Positions 44,099-52,398 are shown, counted from the first letter of the stretch. The stretch: DNA of 61,848 nt from Acinetobacter johnsonii CIP 64.6 (GCF_000368045.1 NZ_KB849236.1:22066-83913); one strand, 5' to 3'. The notes: generated by a model not told the origin, from the letters alone. Numbers and translations are program-made.

Positions 44099-45201
44099 TC
44101 AAAACTTCCTGCTCGATACATCTTTTCAAGGTTGTGTGCCAATCTGATATCTTTACTTGTGCTGTTATGTAATGACGTTATTCCTGACTCTGAAATTTTA
44201 AAGCCACAGTCAGGTCTTATCAGATCATTATCTAAAAGCGTGGTATTGTGTGTAGTTAAAACTACTTGGCTACTAACTTCTTTTAGTCTTTTTACTATTT
44301 GGCGTGAAAGTTTGAAGTGATAAGACGAGTCAAATTCATCGATGAATAAGAAACTAATTTTCCCATCTCTAATTTCTTGCCACCAAAAATAAAATAGAGC
44401 CAAGCTTTTTGTACCTGTTGAGCCAATTGATGAGATAGGAATTATTTTATTTTTAAACTTAAATCCTATGGTAGGCTCACTATCACTGAAAGTTTCTGCT
44501 AATTCGCATTGAATTTCACAATCATTCAAAAATACTTCAAAGTCCTTAAGGTTTCCTTTCTTTAAAATATCTCTATAAATATGATCTGATCCGTTTTTAT
44601 AGCCAATATAGCTGAATGAGTCGAAAAGAGTTCGGAACATTAACATGCCATTTATAAACTCTATAAACTGAGAAAAAGCTTTATTTTGAGTGTTTCTTCT
44701 ATCTAATTGACTGTTATTAAAAATATATTTAACAGCAGATATTTTGTTATCTTTATCAAGGGTTTTATTAAGATTTTCTGTTCCTTTTAGATTGCATGTA
44801 AATTGTGACCCAATTTTTGAGCTGATATATTCAATATTATCAATTTTTAAATTTTCAGAAATTAATATAGCATCGCTATTTTTTTTATAAGAATAGTGGA
44901 TAACTGAATTTTCAAATAAAAATTCATATTCAAATGTAGCAAATTCAATATCAGAGTTTGCATTTAAGTAATTATTTTTGGGTAGAGCATTACAGTTATT
45001 ATCAGTAATGTGAGATACAATATCGAAGATTGCCCAAGCAAAATTAGTTTTCCCTGTACCATTTTTACCATAAATCAAAGCGGTTTTTACATAATTTTTT
45101 TTAATACATTCTTGATTAAATTCGTAATTCGCAGCTTTCCAATCAAGAGTAATTGGTTTTTCGAATCGTCTAAAATTATGTACAGTAAATTTAGTAAGCA
45201 T
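44095..45201 (-). CDS. AAA/ABC-type ATPase of a two-gene defence-like module (RloA/AriA/AbiLi-like)
   Basis: The product is 368 residues. Walker A is IYGKNGTGKT (43-52). An ABC-signature-like ISSIGSTGTKSLALF, Walker B FLFIDEFDSS (with the catalytic Glu) and a switch histidine in VLTTHNTTLL follow near the C-terminus. The opening KFTVHNFRRFEKPITLDW is typical of the AAA_15/AAA_21 group of OLD-like ATPases. The middle third is a helical insert. It forms an operon with the TOPRIM-like gene (4-base overlap). The ATG at 45201 is chosen over an upstream TTG. It is strongly AT-rich and has no housekeeping neighbours of related role, as expected for a transferred defence gene. Confidence 0.8.
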   Translation of the reverse strand: MLTKFTVHNFRRFEKPITLDWKAANYEFNQECIKKNYVKTALIYGKNGTGKTNFAWAIFDIVSHITDNNCNALPKNNYLNANSDIEFATFEYEFLFENSVIHYSYKKNSDAILISENLKIDNIEYISSKIGSQFTCNLKGTENLNKTLDKDNKISAVKYIFNNSQLDRRNTQNKAFSQFIEFINGMLMFRTLFDSFSYIGYKNGSDHIYRDILKKGNLKDFEVFLNDCEIQCELAETFSDSEPTIGFKFKNKIIPISSIGSTGTKSLALFYFWWQEIRDGKISFLFIDEFDSSYHFKLSRQIVKRLKEVSSQVVLTTHNTTLLDNDLIRPDCGFKISESGITSLHNSTSKDIRLAHNLEKMYRAGSFE

Positions 45202-45254
45202 TGTTGCCAACCATAAATTTTATAGGAACTAGATATTGTAATGTAGCATTACTT

Positions 45255-45275
45255 TGCCGTAAAAAAAATACGGCA
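45255..45275 (-). promoter_or_regulatory. Inverted repeat upstream of the ATPase/TOPRIM operon
   Basis: TGCCGTA at 45255-45261 and TACGGCA at 45269-45275 are perfect complements separated by an A run, 54 bases upstream of the ATPase start. It may be an operator or, read on the plus strand, a weak hairpin. Confidence 0.5.
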
Positions 45276-45340
45276 TATCAAAATAGTACAAATCGTAAGA
45301 AATCTTTGAGTAAAATTGAATCTTTTAGATGGACTTTCGC

Positions 45341-45447
45341 CCAAATGCCTTGGCCATCAATTTAACAACAAGATTGCCTAAGCGGCACACTGCAAACAGT
45401 TATCCACTGTTTTGAATCAAGCCCTGTCATTAGATAGGGCTTTTTAT
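45341..45447 (+). pseudogene. Decayed duplicate of the 3' end and terminator of the zinc-ribbon gene
   Basis: The block ATCAATTTAACAACAAGATT at 45356-45375, followed by GCCTAAG, the TTATCCACTGTTT segment and the AGCCCTGTCATTAGATAGGGCTTTTT hairpin at 45419-45447, runs parallel to 45828-45930, the end of the 47-codon gene and its terminator. The 5' part of the duplicate is missing. The relic lies at the upstream border of the ATPase/TOPRIM module. The rest of 45202-45721 has no gene that I can support. Confidence 0.7.
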
Positions 45448-45721
45448 TTGTTGGAAGAAGTGTTTTGGATAAGCTAAAAATGGATGCCATGACTCAAACG
45501 CATCTCAGCTTAAACGAATGCACTTATGATTCAACGCTCTAAAGACAACAATATAAGCTACTGACAGCACTTTCATGACTAAATTTTATTTAGCTTAGCT
45601 ATTTTTGAAATACATCATTTCTTACATTTATGACGTCATCATTTGTCAAAATGATCAATAGACATTCATCATAAAATGCATATACTAGTAAGACCATTTT
45701 CTAAACACATGGAGAACAAAA

Positions 45722-45865
45722 ATGGTTACTGCTGGCGAAAAACCTGGAACAGGCTTCTATTTTTGTGTTCAATGCGGACACCGCGTCTACTTAGAAATTG
45801 GTACAGATCGTTTACCCCCGTGTACCAAATGCCAAGGCAATCAATTTAACAATAAGAATGCCTAA
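45722..45865 (+). CDS. Small zinc-ribbon protein (47 residues)
   Basis: The frame ATG at 45722 to TAA at 45865 has a GGAGAAC site 5 bases upstream. Two Cys pairs, FCVQCGH and PCTKCQG, form a zinc ribbon (C-x2-C ... C-x2-C) that covers nearly the whole protein. Similar tiny zinc-ribbon proteins are common in Acinetobacter and relatives, with unknown roles. It has its own terminator. A decayed copy of its end lies at 45341-45447. Confidence 0.8.
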   Translation: MVTAGEKPGTGFYFCVQCGHRVYLEIGTDRLPPCTKCQGNQFNNKNA

Positions 45866-45898
45866 GCCAAAGATTTAACAGTTACCCACTGTTTAAAA

Positions 45899-45930
45899 GA
45901 AAAGCCCTATCACCCGATAGGGCTTTTTGC
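45899..45930 (+). terminator. Rho-independent terminator
   Basis: AAAAGCCCTATCACCCGATAGGGCTTTTT, hairpin plus T run after the zinc-ribbon gene. A close duplicate is at 45419-45447. Confidence 0.9.
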
Positions 45931-45983
45931 TAAGTTATAAAAAAGATAAAAACATCCCAACTTAGGCGATATAGGAAAAGTAC

Positions 45984-46559
45984 ATGGAAACCATATTAGG
46001 ACTTTGTATCGGTATTGGCTTAAGTGCGGCCTGTGGCTTTCGTGTCTTTGTCCCACTCTTGGTCATGAGCCTTGCATCTATTCTGGGATGGTTCGAACCC
46101 ATGCAAGGTTTTGAATGGTTAACCATGCCATCGGTGTGTATCGCCTTAGCTATTGCCACTGTTTGTGAAATCACAGCCTATTACATACCATGGGTCGACA
46201 ATGCTTTAGACACCATTGCAACGCCAGCCGCAATGGTCGCAGGAACACTCACTACTATGGCGGTTAGCAGTGGGGAAATGTCGCAGTTTGCCAGTTGGGC
46301 TGCGGCAATTATTGTGGGTGGCGGTACAGCAGGCGCTGTGCAAATGAGTACCGTTGCTGTTCGAGGCGTTTCAACCGCGACGACAGGCGGGATTGCCAAC
46401 CCATTGGTGTCTACAGTGGAATGGATCGGAGCCGTTTTACTATCCGTACTTTCACTACTAGTTCCTATCTTGGTGGTGATCGTAGTTATCATTTTGGCGA
46501 TTTGGGCCGTACGTTGGTTTAAACGTAAAAAACAACAAAGTATCAGCACACCTTTATAG
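45984..46559 (+). CDS. DUF4126 membrane protein
   Basis: The product is 191 residues with about five hydrophobic segments. The opening LGLCIGIGLSAACGFRVFVPLLVMSL and the central VDNALDTIATPAAMVAGTL are the DUF4126 hallmarks. It is an inner-membrane protein of unknown function, ending in a short basic tail (FKRKKQQ). It lies 53 bases after the zinc-ribbon terminator and appears to be independently transcribed. Confidence 0.87.
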   Translation: METILGLCIGIGLSAACGFRVFVPLLVMSLASILGWFEPMQGFEWLTMPSVCIALAIATVCEITAYYIPWVDNALDTIATPAAMVAGTLTTMAVSSGEMSQFASWAAAIIVGGGTAGAVQMSTVAVRGVSTATTGGIANPLVSTVEWIGAVLLSVLSLLVPILVVIVVIILAIWAVRWFKRKKQQSISTPL

Positions 46560-46791
46560 TTTCAGTCGTTTTCTTATGGTATTGCTGGGCCTCTAAATTT
46601 AAAGATAGCATGGCTAATTTTTCCCTTATGCGGACATCAATTCTTTTAACTTGATATGACTTAGAGCTCAGTTTCACTTTTAAAAAAAGTGATTGATTTT
46701 TATACGAAATCCGTTTAATTTTATAAATACATACTTTTTGTATGGGTTTGTTTGTAGTTGAACTTTATAAAAATTATTCGGGGAACTGTAA

Positions 46792-46998
46792 ATGATAAAA
46801 TTTATTGTAAATGAACAGCCTAGTGAAAAAGGCATCCATCATATTCATAATGCATCCTTAGGCTGTGCAGACTTACCCAGCTCGGAGGATCAAATTCTGA
46901 TTGGTTATTTTGCCAATTACGAGCTGGCTTATAAGCGGGCAAGAATGAACTGGCCCAGAGAAAAAGTCGAAGGTTGTGACAAGTGTTGTTTCAAATAA
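46792..46998 (+). CDS. Hypothetical protein, 68 residues, Cys/His-containing
   Basis: I do not recognise the family. It has HHIHNASLGC in the middle and a C-terminal CDKCC, so metal binding is possible but unproven. It is soluble with no signal peptide. A GGGGAA site lies 9 bases before the ATG, and a terminator follows, which supports a real gene. Confidence 0.65.
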   Translation: MIKFIVNEQPSEKGIHHIHNASLGCADLPSSEDQILIGYFANYELAYKRARMNWPREKVEGCDKCCFK

Positions 46999-47007
46999 TC
47001 AAAATCA

Positions 47008-47037
47008 AAAAAGCTCTGCAATTTATGCAGAGCTTTT
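47008..47037. terminator. Rho-independent terminator
   Basis: AAAAAGCTCTGCAATTTATGCAGAGCTTTT, hairpin after the 68-residue gene. The A tract on its left may let it serve the convergent minus-strand gene too. Confidence 0.88.
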
Positions 47038-47079
47038 CATTGTTGGATATGGAGGTTCTATTTTTTAAGCATTACAACA

Positions 47080-47409
47080 TTAATGGATTTCAATTCGGGT
47101 CGCGACCTTAATTTTTCGACACTCACGGTCAGCTTCGACTAAAGCGTGAATTTTAAAGTCAGAAAATCGAACCACTCTGTTTTGCATGGCAAACTGTTCA
47201 GGTGTTTTAATTTCTAAGCACTGAAAGGGACGCAGGTTTTTTAGGATGTGCTTTTGTTTTTCCGTCATGTTCTGTGTCGATAAGTACACATAGCCTTTGG
47301 TGGTTTTTAATAACACTTCATTTGGCTGTGCTTCGGTTGAGCTAGTGACTTTAACGATATGTGTTTTTAACACTTTGCATGCACTCAGAGAAAGCGCAAG
47401 GCACAGCAT
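47080..47409 (-). CDS. Putative lipoprotein, about 109 residues
   Basis: The family is not recognised. The opening MLCLALSLSACKVL contains a lipobox (LSAC), so the mature protein would begin at the cysteine, anchored by lipid. The first ATG at 47409 gives a signal peptide with no basic n-region. The in-frame codons just upstream encode QTKTALL, which would complete a normal signal, but only ATT, ATC, ATA or CTG could start it. The start may be non-standard or mutated. The rest is a small beta-rich domain with two more cysteines. Confidence 0.6.
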   Translation of the reverse strand: MLCLALSLSACKVLKTHIVKVTSSTEAQPNEVLLKTTKGYVYLSTQNMTEKQKHILKNLRPFQCLEIKTPEQFAMQNRVVRFSDFKIHALVEADRECRKIKVATRIEIH

Positions 47410-47646
47410 CAGCAGGGCAGTTTTAGTTTGTATGATGAAACGTATTTGAATGGTCTTTCGTCACTTTAGCCGAAAGTTTTCAACGGCAGCAATCAAAATA
47501 TGACACTGATACAGTCATCTGTTTTTAATTGTAGAGCATCCTATAAATAGGCTTCTGATAAATGCTAATCTGTAGTACAGATGCCAAAAATGAAGCATTC
47601 ATTAGCGTGCGCTTTTACCTACTTTATTTAAAAAATTAACAAAACT

Positions 47647-48345
47647 ATGAAAAATCAGTGCATTCTCACTTCTCTAATGTACGCTGCAATGTTGGGTATA
47701 TCCGCCAATCTCTGTGCTGAAAACTTAAGTACTGAGAACATTCAGCGACAAAAAGCCACCAGCAAATACCAAGCTTACCTTCCTGCAGAATATACGGTGT
47801 TTGAGGTCGTGCAAGGGGACTTAAACAAAGATGGCTTAAAAGATGTAGTTTTAATCGTCAAAGGTATAGATCCGAAACAGTGGGTCACCGATGAATACCG
47901 CGGAAAACTAGATCGCAACCGCCGTGGTGTGATTGTGCTGTTGAATGCAAAAGGGCAGTACAAAAAAGTCGTTCAGAACCTGTCACTGTTTTCTTCAGAA
48001 AATGAAGATGGCGGTGTGTACTTTGCGCCTGAGTTGGTGCCCTCTATCGAAAAAGGCCTGTTAAAACTGCATCATGCACATGGCCGTTATGGATATTGGG
48101 CCTATCAGTTCCGTTTAGAGGGGCGTGATATGCGTCTGATTGGCTATGACAGCTCCGATAATTTCGGCCCTTATGTGAACAGCGAAACCAGTGTCAATTT
48201 TCTCACCGCTAAGAAGCTGGTCAGAGAAAATCTCAATAAAGACCCGGATAGTGACCCTAAATTTAAAGAAACATGGAGCAAAGTGAATGTTGCTCCAATG
48301 TATTTGAGCAAAATTCAGGACATCGACGATCTGAGTTTTGAATAG
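47647..48345 (+). CDS. Secreted protein with calcium-loop (FG-GAP-like) motif
   Basis: The product is 232 residues with a signal peptide (KNQCILTSLMYAAMLGISAN, then LCA). VVQGDLNKDGLKDVVLIVKG is an EF-hand-like Asp-rich calcium loop as found in FG-GAP/VCBS-type repeats, here once. The remainder (YGYWAYQFRLEGRDMRLIGYD) looks like a beta-rich domain. The location is probably periplasmic. The role is not known to me. Confidence 0.7.
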   Translation: MKNQCILTSLMYAAMLGISANLCAENLSTENIQRQKATSKYQAYLPAEYTVFEVVQGDLNKDGLKDVVLIVKGIDPKQWVTDEYRGKLDRNRRGVIVLLNAKGQYKKVVQNLSLFSSENEDGGVYFAPELVPSIEKGLLKLHHAHGRYGYWAYQFRLEGRDMRLIGYDSSDNFGPYVNSETSVNFLTAKKLVRENLNKDPDSDPKFKETWSKVNVAPMYLSKIQDIDDLSFE

Positions 48346-48453
48346 TCTTGGCTTAGTTTTTGCTAACTTATATTTCAAAATACACTTTTATGAGTGACTT
48401 GAGTCTGATGCATCAGTCACATGACTACTTGATCATGTATAGGGGGGAAAGAG

Positions 48454-48726
48454 ATGGAAAATAAAGAACTACTCTTGAGTGTTGAAGAGAAACCTAAGCT
48501 GAGTACGGCTGCTCATTTGATGGCAGGCTGGCCTTTGTTTTTAGTGATGATTGGTGGTGCAATCGGTGGAGCCTTAGCTGTGGTTGCGTATGTAATTAAC
48601 CGAAAAATCTATCTGTCTCAGCTCAGCAATATGCAGAAGGTTTTAGCTAATTTACTCTGTGGTATGTCCGCGATTAGCTTATGGTGGTTTATTGCAACGT
48701 GGCTGCAAGGCTATATGGGGACTTAA
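48454..48726 (+). CDS. Small membrane protein, 90 residues
   Basis: The family is not recognised. Two hydrophobic segments (about residues 25-47 and 64-86) follow a polar N-terminus. A strong GGGGGGAAAGAG site precedes the ATG at 48454. It might be co-transcribed with the secreted protein 108 bases upstream. The topology is likely a hairpin in the inner membrane. Confidence 0.65.
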   Translation: MENKELLLSVEEKPKLSTAAHLMAGWPLFLVMIGGAIGGALAVVAYVINRKIYLSQLSNMQKVLANLLCGMSAISLWWFIATWLQGYMGT

Positions 48727-48864
48727 GCGTTCTGAAATGATGGTGTAAAAAATGATAGAAGTTCATTTTTATGCGATGAAATAGATGATTCAACTGTCGT
48801 TATGAATATTTTTATCAAGTCTGGTTTTATTTATGGAAATATTTTTCATCATCGCTTGAAATTA

Positions 48865-49029
48865 GCTAATCTTCGGAAATTCATCCCGCACCAATTTGCT
48901 TAATATAGCGTTTAAGGGCACAGGAATCGAAAAGAGTAGTTTGCGACTCGTTATCTATCAGATCAGCGTCGTACTTACCCACAAGGTCTCGATTCAGCTT
49001 AGGACGCTATAGATTATCCATTTATAGGC
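48865..49029 (+). ncRNA. Structured RNA element A (paired with element B)
   Basis: The element shares with 49861-50025 the blocks CTTCGG, ATCCCG, ATCGAAAAGAGTAG (48926-48939), TACTTACCCA (48972-48981) and AAGGTCT-GATTC-GCTTAGGACG-CTATA (48983-49011). A long-range stem GAATCGA/TCGATTC encloses a two-tier arm of TGCGAC/GTCGTA and ATC/GAT. In element B the same positions hold different bases that still pair. A last hairpin is CTATA/TATAG. No protein frame explains this conservation. The orientation is inferred from the shared direction of both copies. It may belong to a multi-copy small-RNA family of Acinetobacter (C4-antisense-like RNAs are one candidate), but I could not check this. Confidence 0.65.
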
Positions 49030-49314
49030 AAAAGTTTAGAACTTACCCAGTTTTAACCGTTGAAGTTATCTCCTGATCCCTAGAAACCACATGATAAAAA
49101 CAACACGATAAAAGACACGTCCATTCAAATATTTTCTTCCATTTTAAACGTCTATATTGCCCCGAATTTATCCAAATATTTGCTCTAACTGTGACCAAAC
49201 AAATTGGCGCTTTGGTTTGCGAAAACGGCTTTAAAAAAATTGCGATTTGATAACATTGGAACGCTTTGAGTTCTGCTATAACCATTAAAAGTCTGATAAA
49301 AATATGGAACAACA

Positions 49315-49710
49315 ATGAAAATATATGTCACCAGTATCATGGTCGATAGCCAAGAAAAAGCCTGTCAGTTTTATACAGAAAAACTCGGTTTTAAAATCAA
49401 ACATGATGTACCTGTGGGGGAGTATCGTTGGCTGACCTTGGTTTCACCCGAAAGTCCAGAGGGTGTTGAACTGCTACTGGAGCCTGATGCACATCCCGCG
49501 GCACAGCCGTTTAAGGCCGCAATTAAAGCAGATCTAATTCCCTATACTTCTTTTCAAGTAGATGACCTTGATGCGGAATATGAGCGACTCAAAAACTTAG
49601 GGGTGCGCTTTACTAGTGAACCGATGCGGGCCGGAAAAGTCAAAGTTGCAGTCTTTGATGATACCTGCGGGAATCTCATTCAGCTGATGCAGGTCTGTGC
49701 AGGAAGTTGA
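49315..49710 (+). CDS. Glyoxalase/VOC family protein
   Basis: The product is 131 residues, a complete VOC fold with two beta-alpha-beta-beta-beta units. It opens with TSIMVDSQEKACQFYTEKLGF, and the second unit contains YTSFQVDDLDAEYERLKNLG and VAVFDDTCGNLIQLMQ. Metal-ligand-like residues (E in GVELLLEP, and later positions) are present, but the substrate is unknown. It is bracketed by the two homologous RNA elements (48865-49029 and 49861-50025). Confidence 0.87.
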   Translation: MKIYVTSIMVDSQEKACQFYTEKLGFKIKHDVPVGEYRWLTLVSPESPEGVELLLEPDAHPAAQPFKAAIKADLIPYTSFQVDDLDAEYERLKNLGVRFTSEPMRAGKVKVAVFDDTCGNLIQLMQVCAGS

Positions 49711-49860
49711 ATTTCTCATCTGTGATGCAGCAAAGAAATAAAATCCTGAGAAAAGCGCTTTTATGTGAGAAAAAAATCATAAATACGCTGCATTTGGGAA
49801 AATATTTTTTAGATAACCTGAAAGCCAAGATTTTTTTCCAAAAATAGCTAAAAAGACTTT

Positions 49861-50025
49861 ATCTTCGGGAAACAATCCCGCCCTTGGATTGTTAAATTAT
49901 ATCTCAAGGGTGTGACGGGATCGAAAAGAGTAGCATGCTACCAGTGGCGCAAAACGCGTGAGTAGTACTTACCCAAAAGGTCTTGATTCGGCTTAGGACG
50001 CTATAAATCAAAAGTTTATAGGCTA
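49861..50025 (+). ncRNA. Structured RNA element B (paired with element A)
   Basis: The element is homologous to 48865-49029. Its core blocks are ATCGAAAAGAGTAG at 49920-49933, TACTTACCCA at 49966-49975 and AAGGTCTTGATTCGGCTTAG at 49977-49996. The stem GGATCGA/TTGATTC keeps pairing through G-U pairs. The arm TGCTAC/GTAGTA and inner GCG/CGC replace element A's bases at the same offsets. Here the 5' part can also form ATCCCG/CGGGAT and CCCTTG/CAAGGG, and the first of these competes with the long-range stem. The 3' hairpin CTATAAA/TTTATAG is longer than in A. No U run follows. Confidence 0.65.
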
Positions 50026-50348
50026 TAAGATCATCACTTACAAAGTTATGATAGTTGAAGTAAACAACATGTTTTCCCAGACACCCTAAAAAATTTGAAC
50101 TCGAATAAAATATAAATCAAAAAAATAAATTTTAATATTTCCCGCGAAAACCGAAAAATCCTGCTGTTGTAGTTTCACTTACATCATTTTATTTTAAACT
50201 TTCAATCGAATTAGCCTTGCTAAAAAGCTGGCTTTATATAGGGTGATGGACGCCTAAGATTAATGCTTTTTTCTATATTTTTTGAATGATTGACAGCTGA
50301 AACACAGCTTGCTATTTTTCGCGCTCGCTTTTGTATGCTGTTATTCCC

Positions 50349-51014
50349 ATGGCTCTAAATGACAACTTTATTTATGCACCGCCCCAAGAAGACTTGGTGA
50401 TCGTTTATGAAGACGATGATTTGGTGGTGATTGAAAAGCCTGCGGGCTTGTTGTCGGTGCCGGGGCGTTTACCAGAACACCAAGACAGTGCCTATTTAAG
50501 GGTTTTAGCGCAGTACCCACATGCCAAAATTACCCATCGTTTAGATATGGCGACCTCAGGGATTTTAATGTTTGCCAAACACCGCGATGCTGAAGTTGCC
50601 GTCAGCAAAATGTTCCAAGCCCGCACGGTGGATAAACACTATATTGCTTTAGTTCAAGGCCAGTTGGATGCTGAAGGCAGTGTTGAAGTACCGCTGATTA
50701 CTGACTGGGAAAATCGACCACGGCAGATTGTGCATTTTGAACTGGGTAAGCCTGCAAAAACACTTTATCAAGCTCTTAGCTATGATACTGAGACCGATAT
50801 TACGCGAGTTTTACTGACCCCGATTACGGGGCGTTCGCATCAGCTCCGTGTGCATATGCAATATATTGGACATCCAATTACAGGGGATAAGTTGTATCAC
50901 CCTGAGCCGACACGGAGTCCATTAAAACGTATGGCTTTACATGCCAGTTTTCTCGCCTTTCAGCAGCCTTTAAGTGGAAAAGCGGTCGCGATTTATGGAA
51001 GTGTGCCATTTTAA
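50349..51014 (+). CDS. rluA: RluA family pseudouridine synthase (dual tRNA/23S rRNA type)
   Basis: The product is about 221 residues, the short RluA form without an S4 domain. The catalytic aspartate is D66 in THRLDMATSG. The PAGLLSVPGR and TGRSHQLRVHMQYIGHPITGD motifs complete the active site. It converts U746 of 23S rRNA and U32 of some tRNAs to pseudouridine. The ATG at 50349 gives a natural start; an in-frame one at 50331 lacks family similarity. Confidence 0.92.
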   Translation: MALNDNFIYAPPQEDLVIVYEDDDLVVIEKPAGLLSVPGRLPEHQDSAYLRVLAQYPHAKITHRLDMATSGILMFAKHRDAEVAVSKMFQARTVDKHYIALVQGQLDAEGSVEVPLITDWENRPRQIVHFELGKPAKTLYQALSYDTETDITRVLLTPITGRSHQLRVHMQYIGHPITGDKLYHPEPTRSPLKRMALHASFLAFQQPLSGKAVAIYGSVPF

Positions 51015-51291
51015 CTGCATCACACTTTATTTTCATTTTGAGAAATACTTAAAATTTGGGATATCAGGCCGTTTAAAAAACCGTTAGCGTAAGTTGTATA
51101 AGTGCACTTTTATCCAGTGTGCTTATCTTTGTTGAAATTAACATTTGAGTTTGGCTTTTTGGCCATGGTCACGACTGATTGAAATTGAATGAAAATATGT
51201 TTGTCTGTTCCAAGGCTTACTGTTCGAGTTTCATGTGTTCTTACAGCTGAGTCTTTACAAGAAAAATGACATTCCCGTAGGGAGATAGGCC

Positions 51292-52248
51292 ATGCTTTAT
51301 GTACTCGCTGTCGTTCTTGTCCTGCTGTGTGCTGTTATATGCGGGCAAAAAATACACAGCCTTGCCCAAAAAAAGAAGATTGAATCCTTAGAATACAATT
51401 TAGAACGCAGTCGAAACAGTTTAGAGGTTTATGAACAGCAGCAAAGTGAATTACAACATCGGCTGACCAGTTTAAGAATTGAGCTTGGAACACTCAGACA
51501 ACGTAACGAAACTTTGAGTCCTTACCAAGAAATTATTGATGTCGAACACTATGTCATTGAACGACACAACCAAGTTGAATTGTTTGCTGAAACAGTCAAA
51601 TTTGATGCTGAACAAATGCTTAAACAATGTCGGCAGCGCATTGAAAAAGTACATCACTTCTTAACGGAGTATGAGCGTAAAGCCAAAGAAGTTACCATGC
51701 AGCGCGCCAGAGAAAAACTGGGTGCTTTTTTTCACATGGCTGAAGAGCGACAACATCTGGCTGAAATATCAAAGGCCTTACACCATAAAATTGAAACCTA
51801 CAGCCAAAGTTATCAACTGCCTTCGGAGCAGTTATTAGATGAACTCATCGAAGGCTATGGGAAAACGGATGCGGCCGGCCATTTATTGAAAATCCGGCAA
51901 CAGGTGATTCGTGCGGTTGAGCAAAATGACGTTGTGACCTGTGCTTTTATGGATGAACATCGGCGATTATCGATGATGGTTTTGGTTTCACAGTTGTTTA
52001 ATACGAAAGCAGACTTTTATTTACAACGTGTGAGCAAAGACAATCTTGGCCTTTTGATTCAAGCTTTGCAGGATGACTTTACCCTGATCAATCACTATGG
52101 TGTGGCTTTCGGTCATACTCAGATACAAGAGCGTTATCTAGCTTTACGCTTAGAAGAACTTAAGTTTTCAGCCTTATTAGAAAGCCTAAAAAGCAGTGAT
52201 TTACAGTTTCAAGCGGACATTTTAGTTGAAGATCGGGTTTTACAATAA
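51292..52248 (+). CDS. Membrane-anchored coiled-coil protein, 318 residues
   Basis: The family is not firmly recognised. An N-terminal membrane segment (YVLAVVLVLLCAVICGQKI, about 3-21) is followed by heptad-rich coiled coil (about 30-75) and a largely helical cytoplasmic domain to the C-terminus. The layout faintly recalls DUF4041-type proteins, but I do not see the defining motifs. A GGGAG site is just before the ATG. It stands alone, so the role is open. Confidence 0.6.
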   Translation: MLYVLAVVLVLLCAVICGQKIHSLAQKKKIESLEYNLERSRNSLEVYEQQQSELQHRLTSLRIELGTLRQRNETLSPYQEIIDVEHYVIERHNQVELFAETVKFDAEQMLKQCRQRIEKVHHFLTEYERKAKEVTMQRAREKLGAFFHMAEERQHLAEISKALHHKIETYSQSYQLPSEQLLDELIEGYGKTDAAGHLLKIRQQVIRAVEQNDVVTCAFMDEHRRLSMMVLVSQLFNTKADFYLQRVSKDNLGLLIQALQDDFTLINHYGVAFGHTQIQERYLALRLEELKFSALLESLKSSDLQFQADILVEDRVLQ

Positions 52249-52398
52249 CGCGGCAAAGTCTACGTGCAATAAAGTCCAAACAACCTTCGAAAAATCAGAT
52301 GTAACTGCTATAAAAATGAGCAAAATATGCTATGTTGAAGTCACTATTTTGTCACTTGCCAACGATATATTGGCTAAAAAGATAACAAGGACATACGC

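Noticed and set aside
43313..45201. Firm naming of the ATPase/TOPRIM pair as PARIS (AriA/AriB)
   Set aside because: The gene order and motifs fit, but RloAB and AbiL share them, and the proteins are recognised by motif only. The name cannot be fixed without a profile search.
48865..50025. The paired elements as integron attC sites or a cassette around the glyoxalase gene
   Set aside because: They lack the attC core sites (GTTRRRY and RYYYAAC) in the required places, and the conserved blocks lie inside the fold rather than at its ends.
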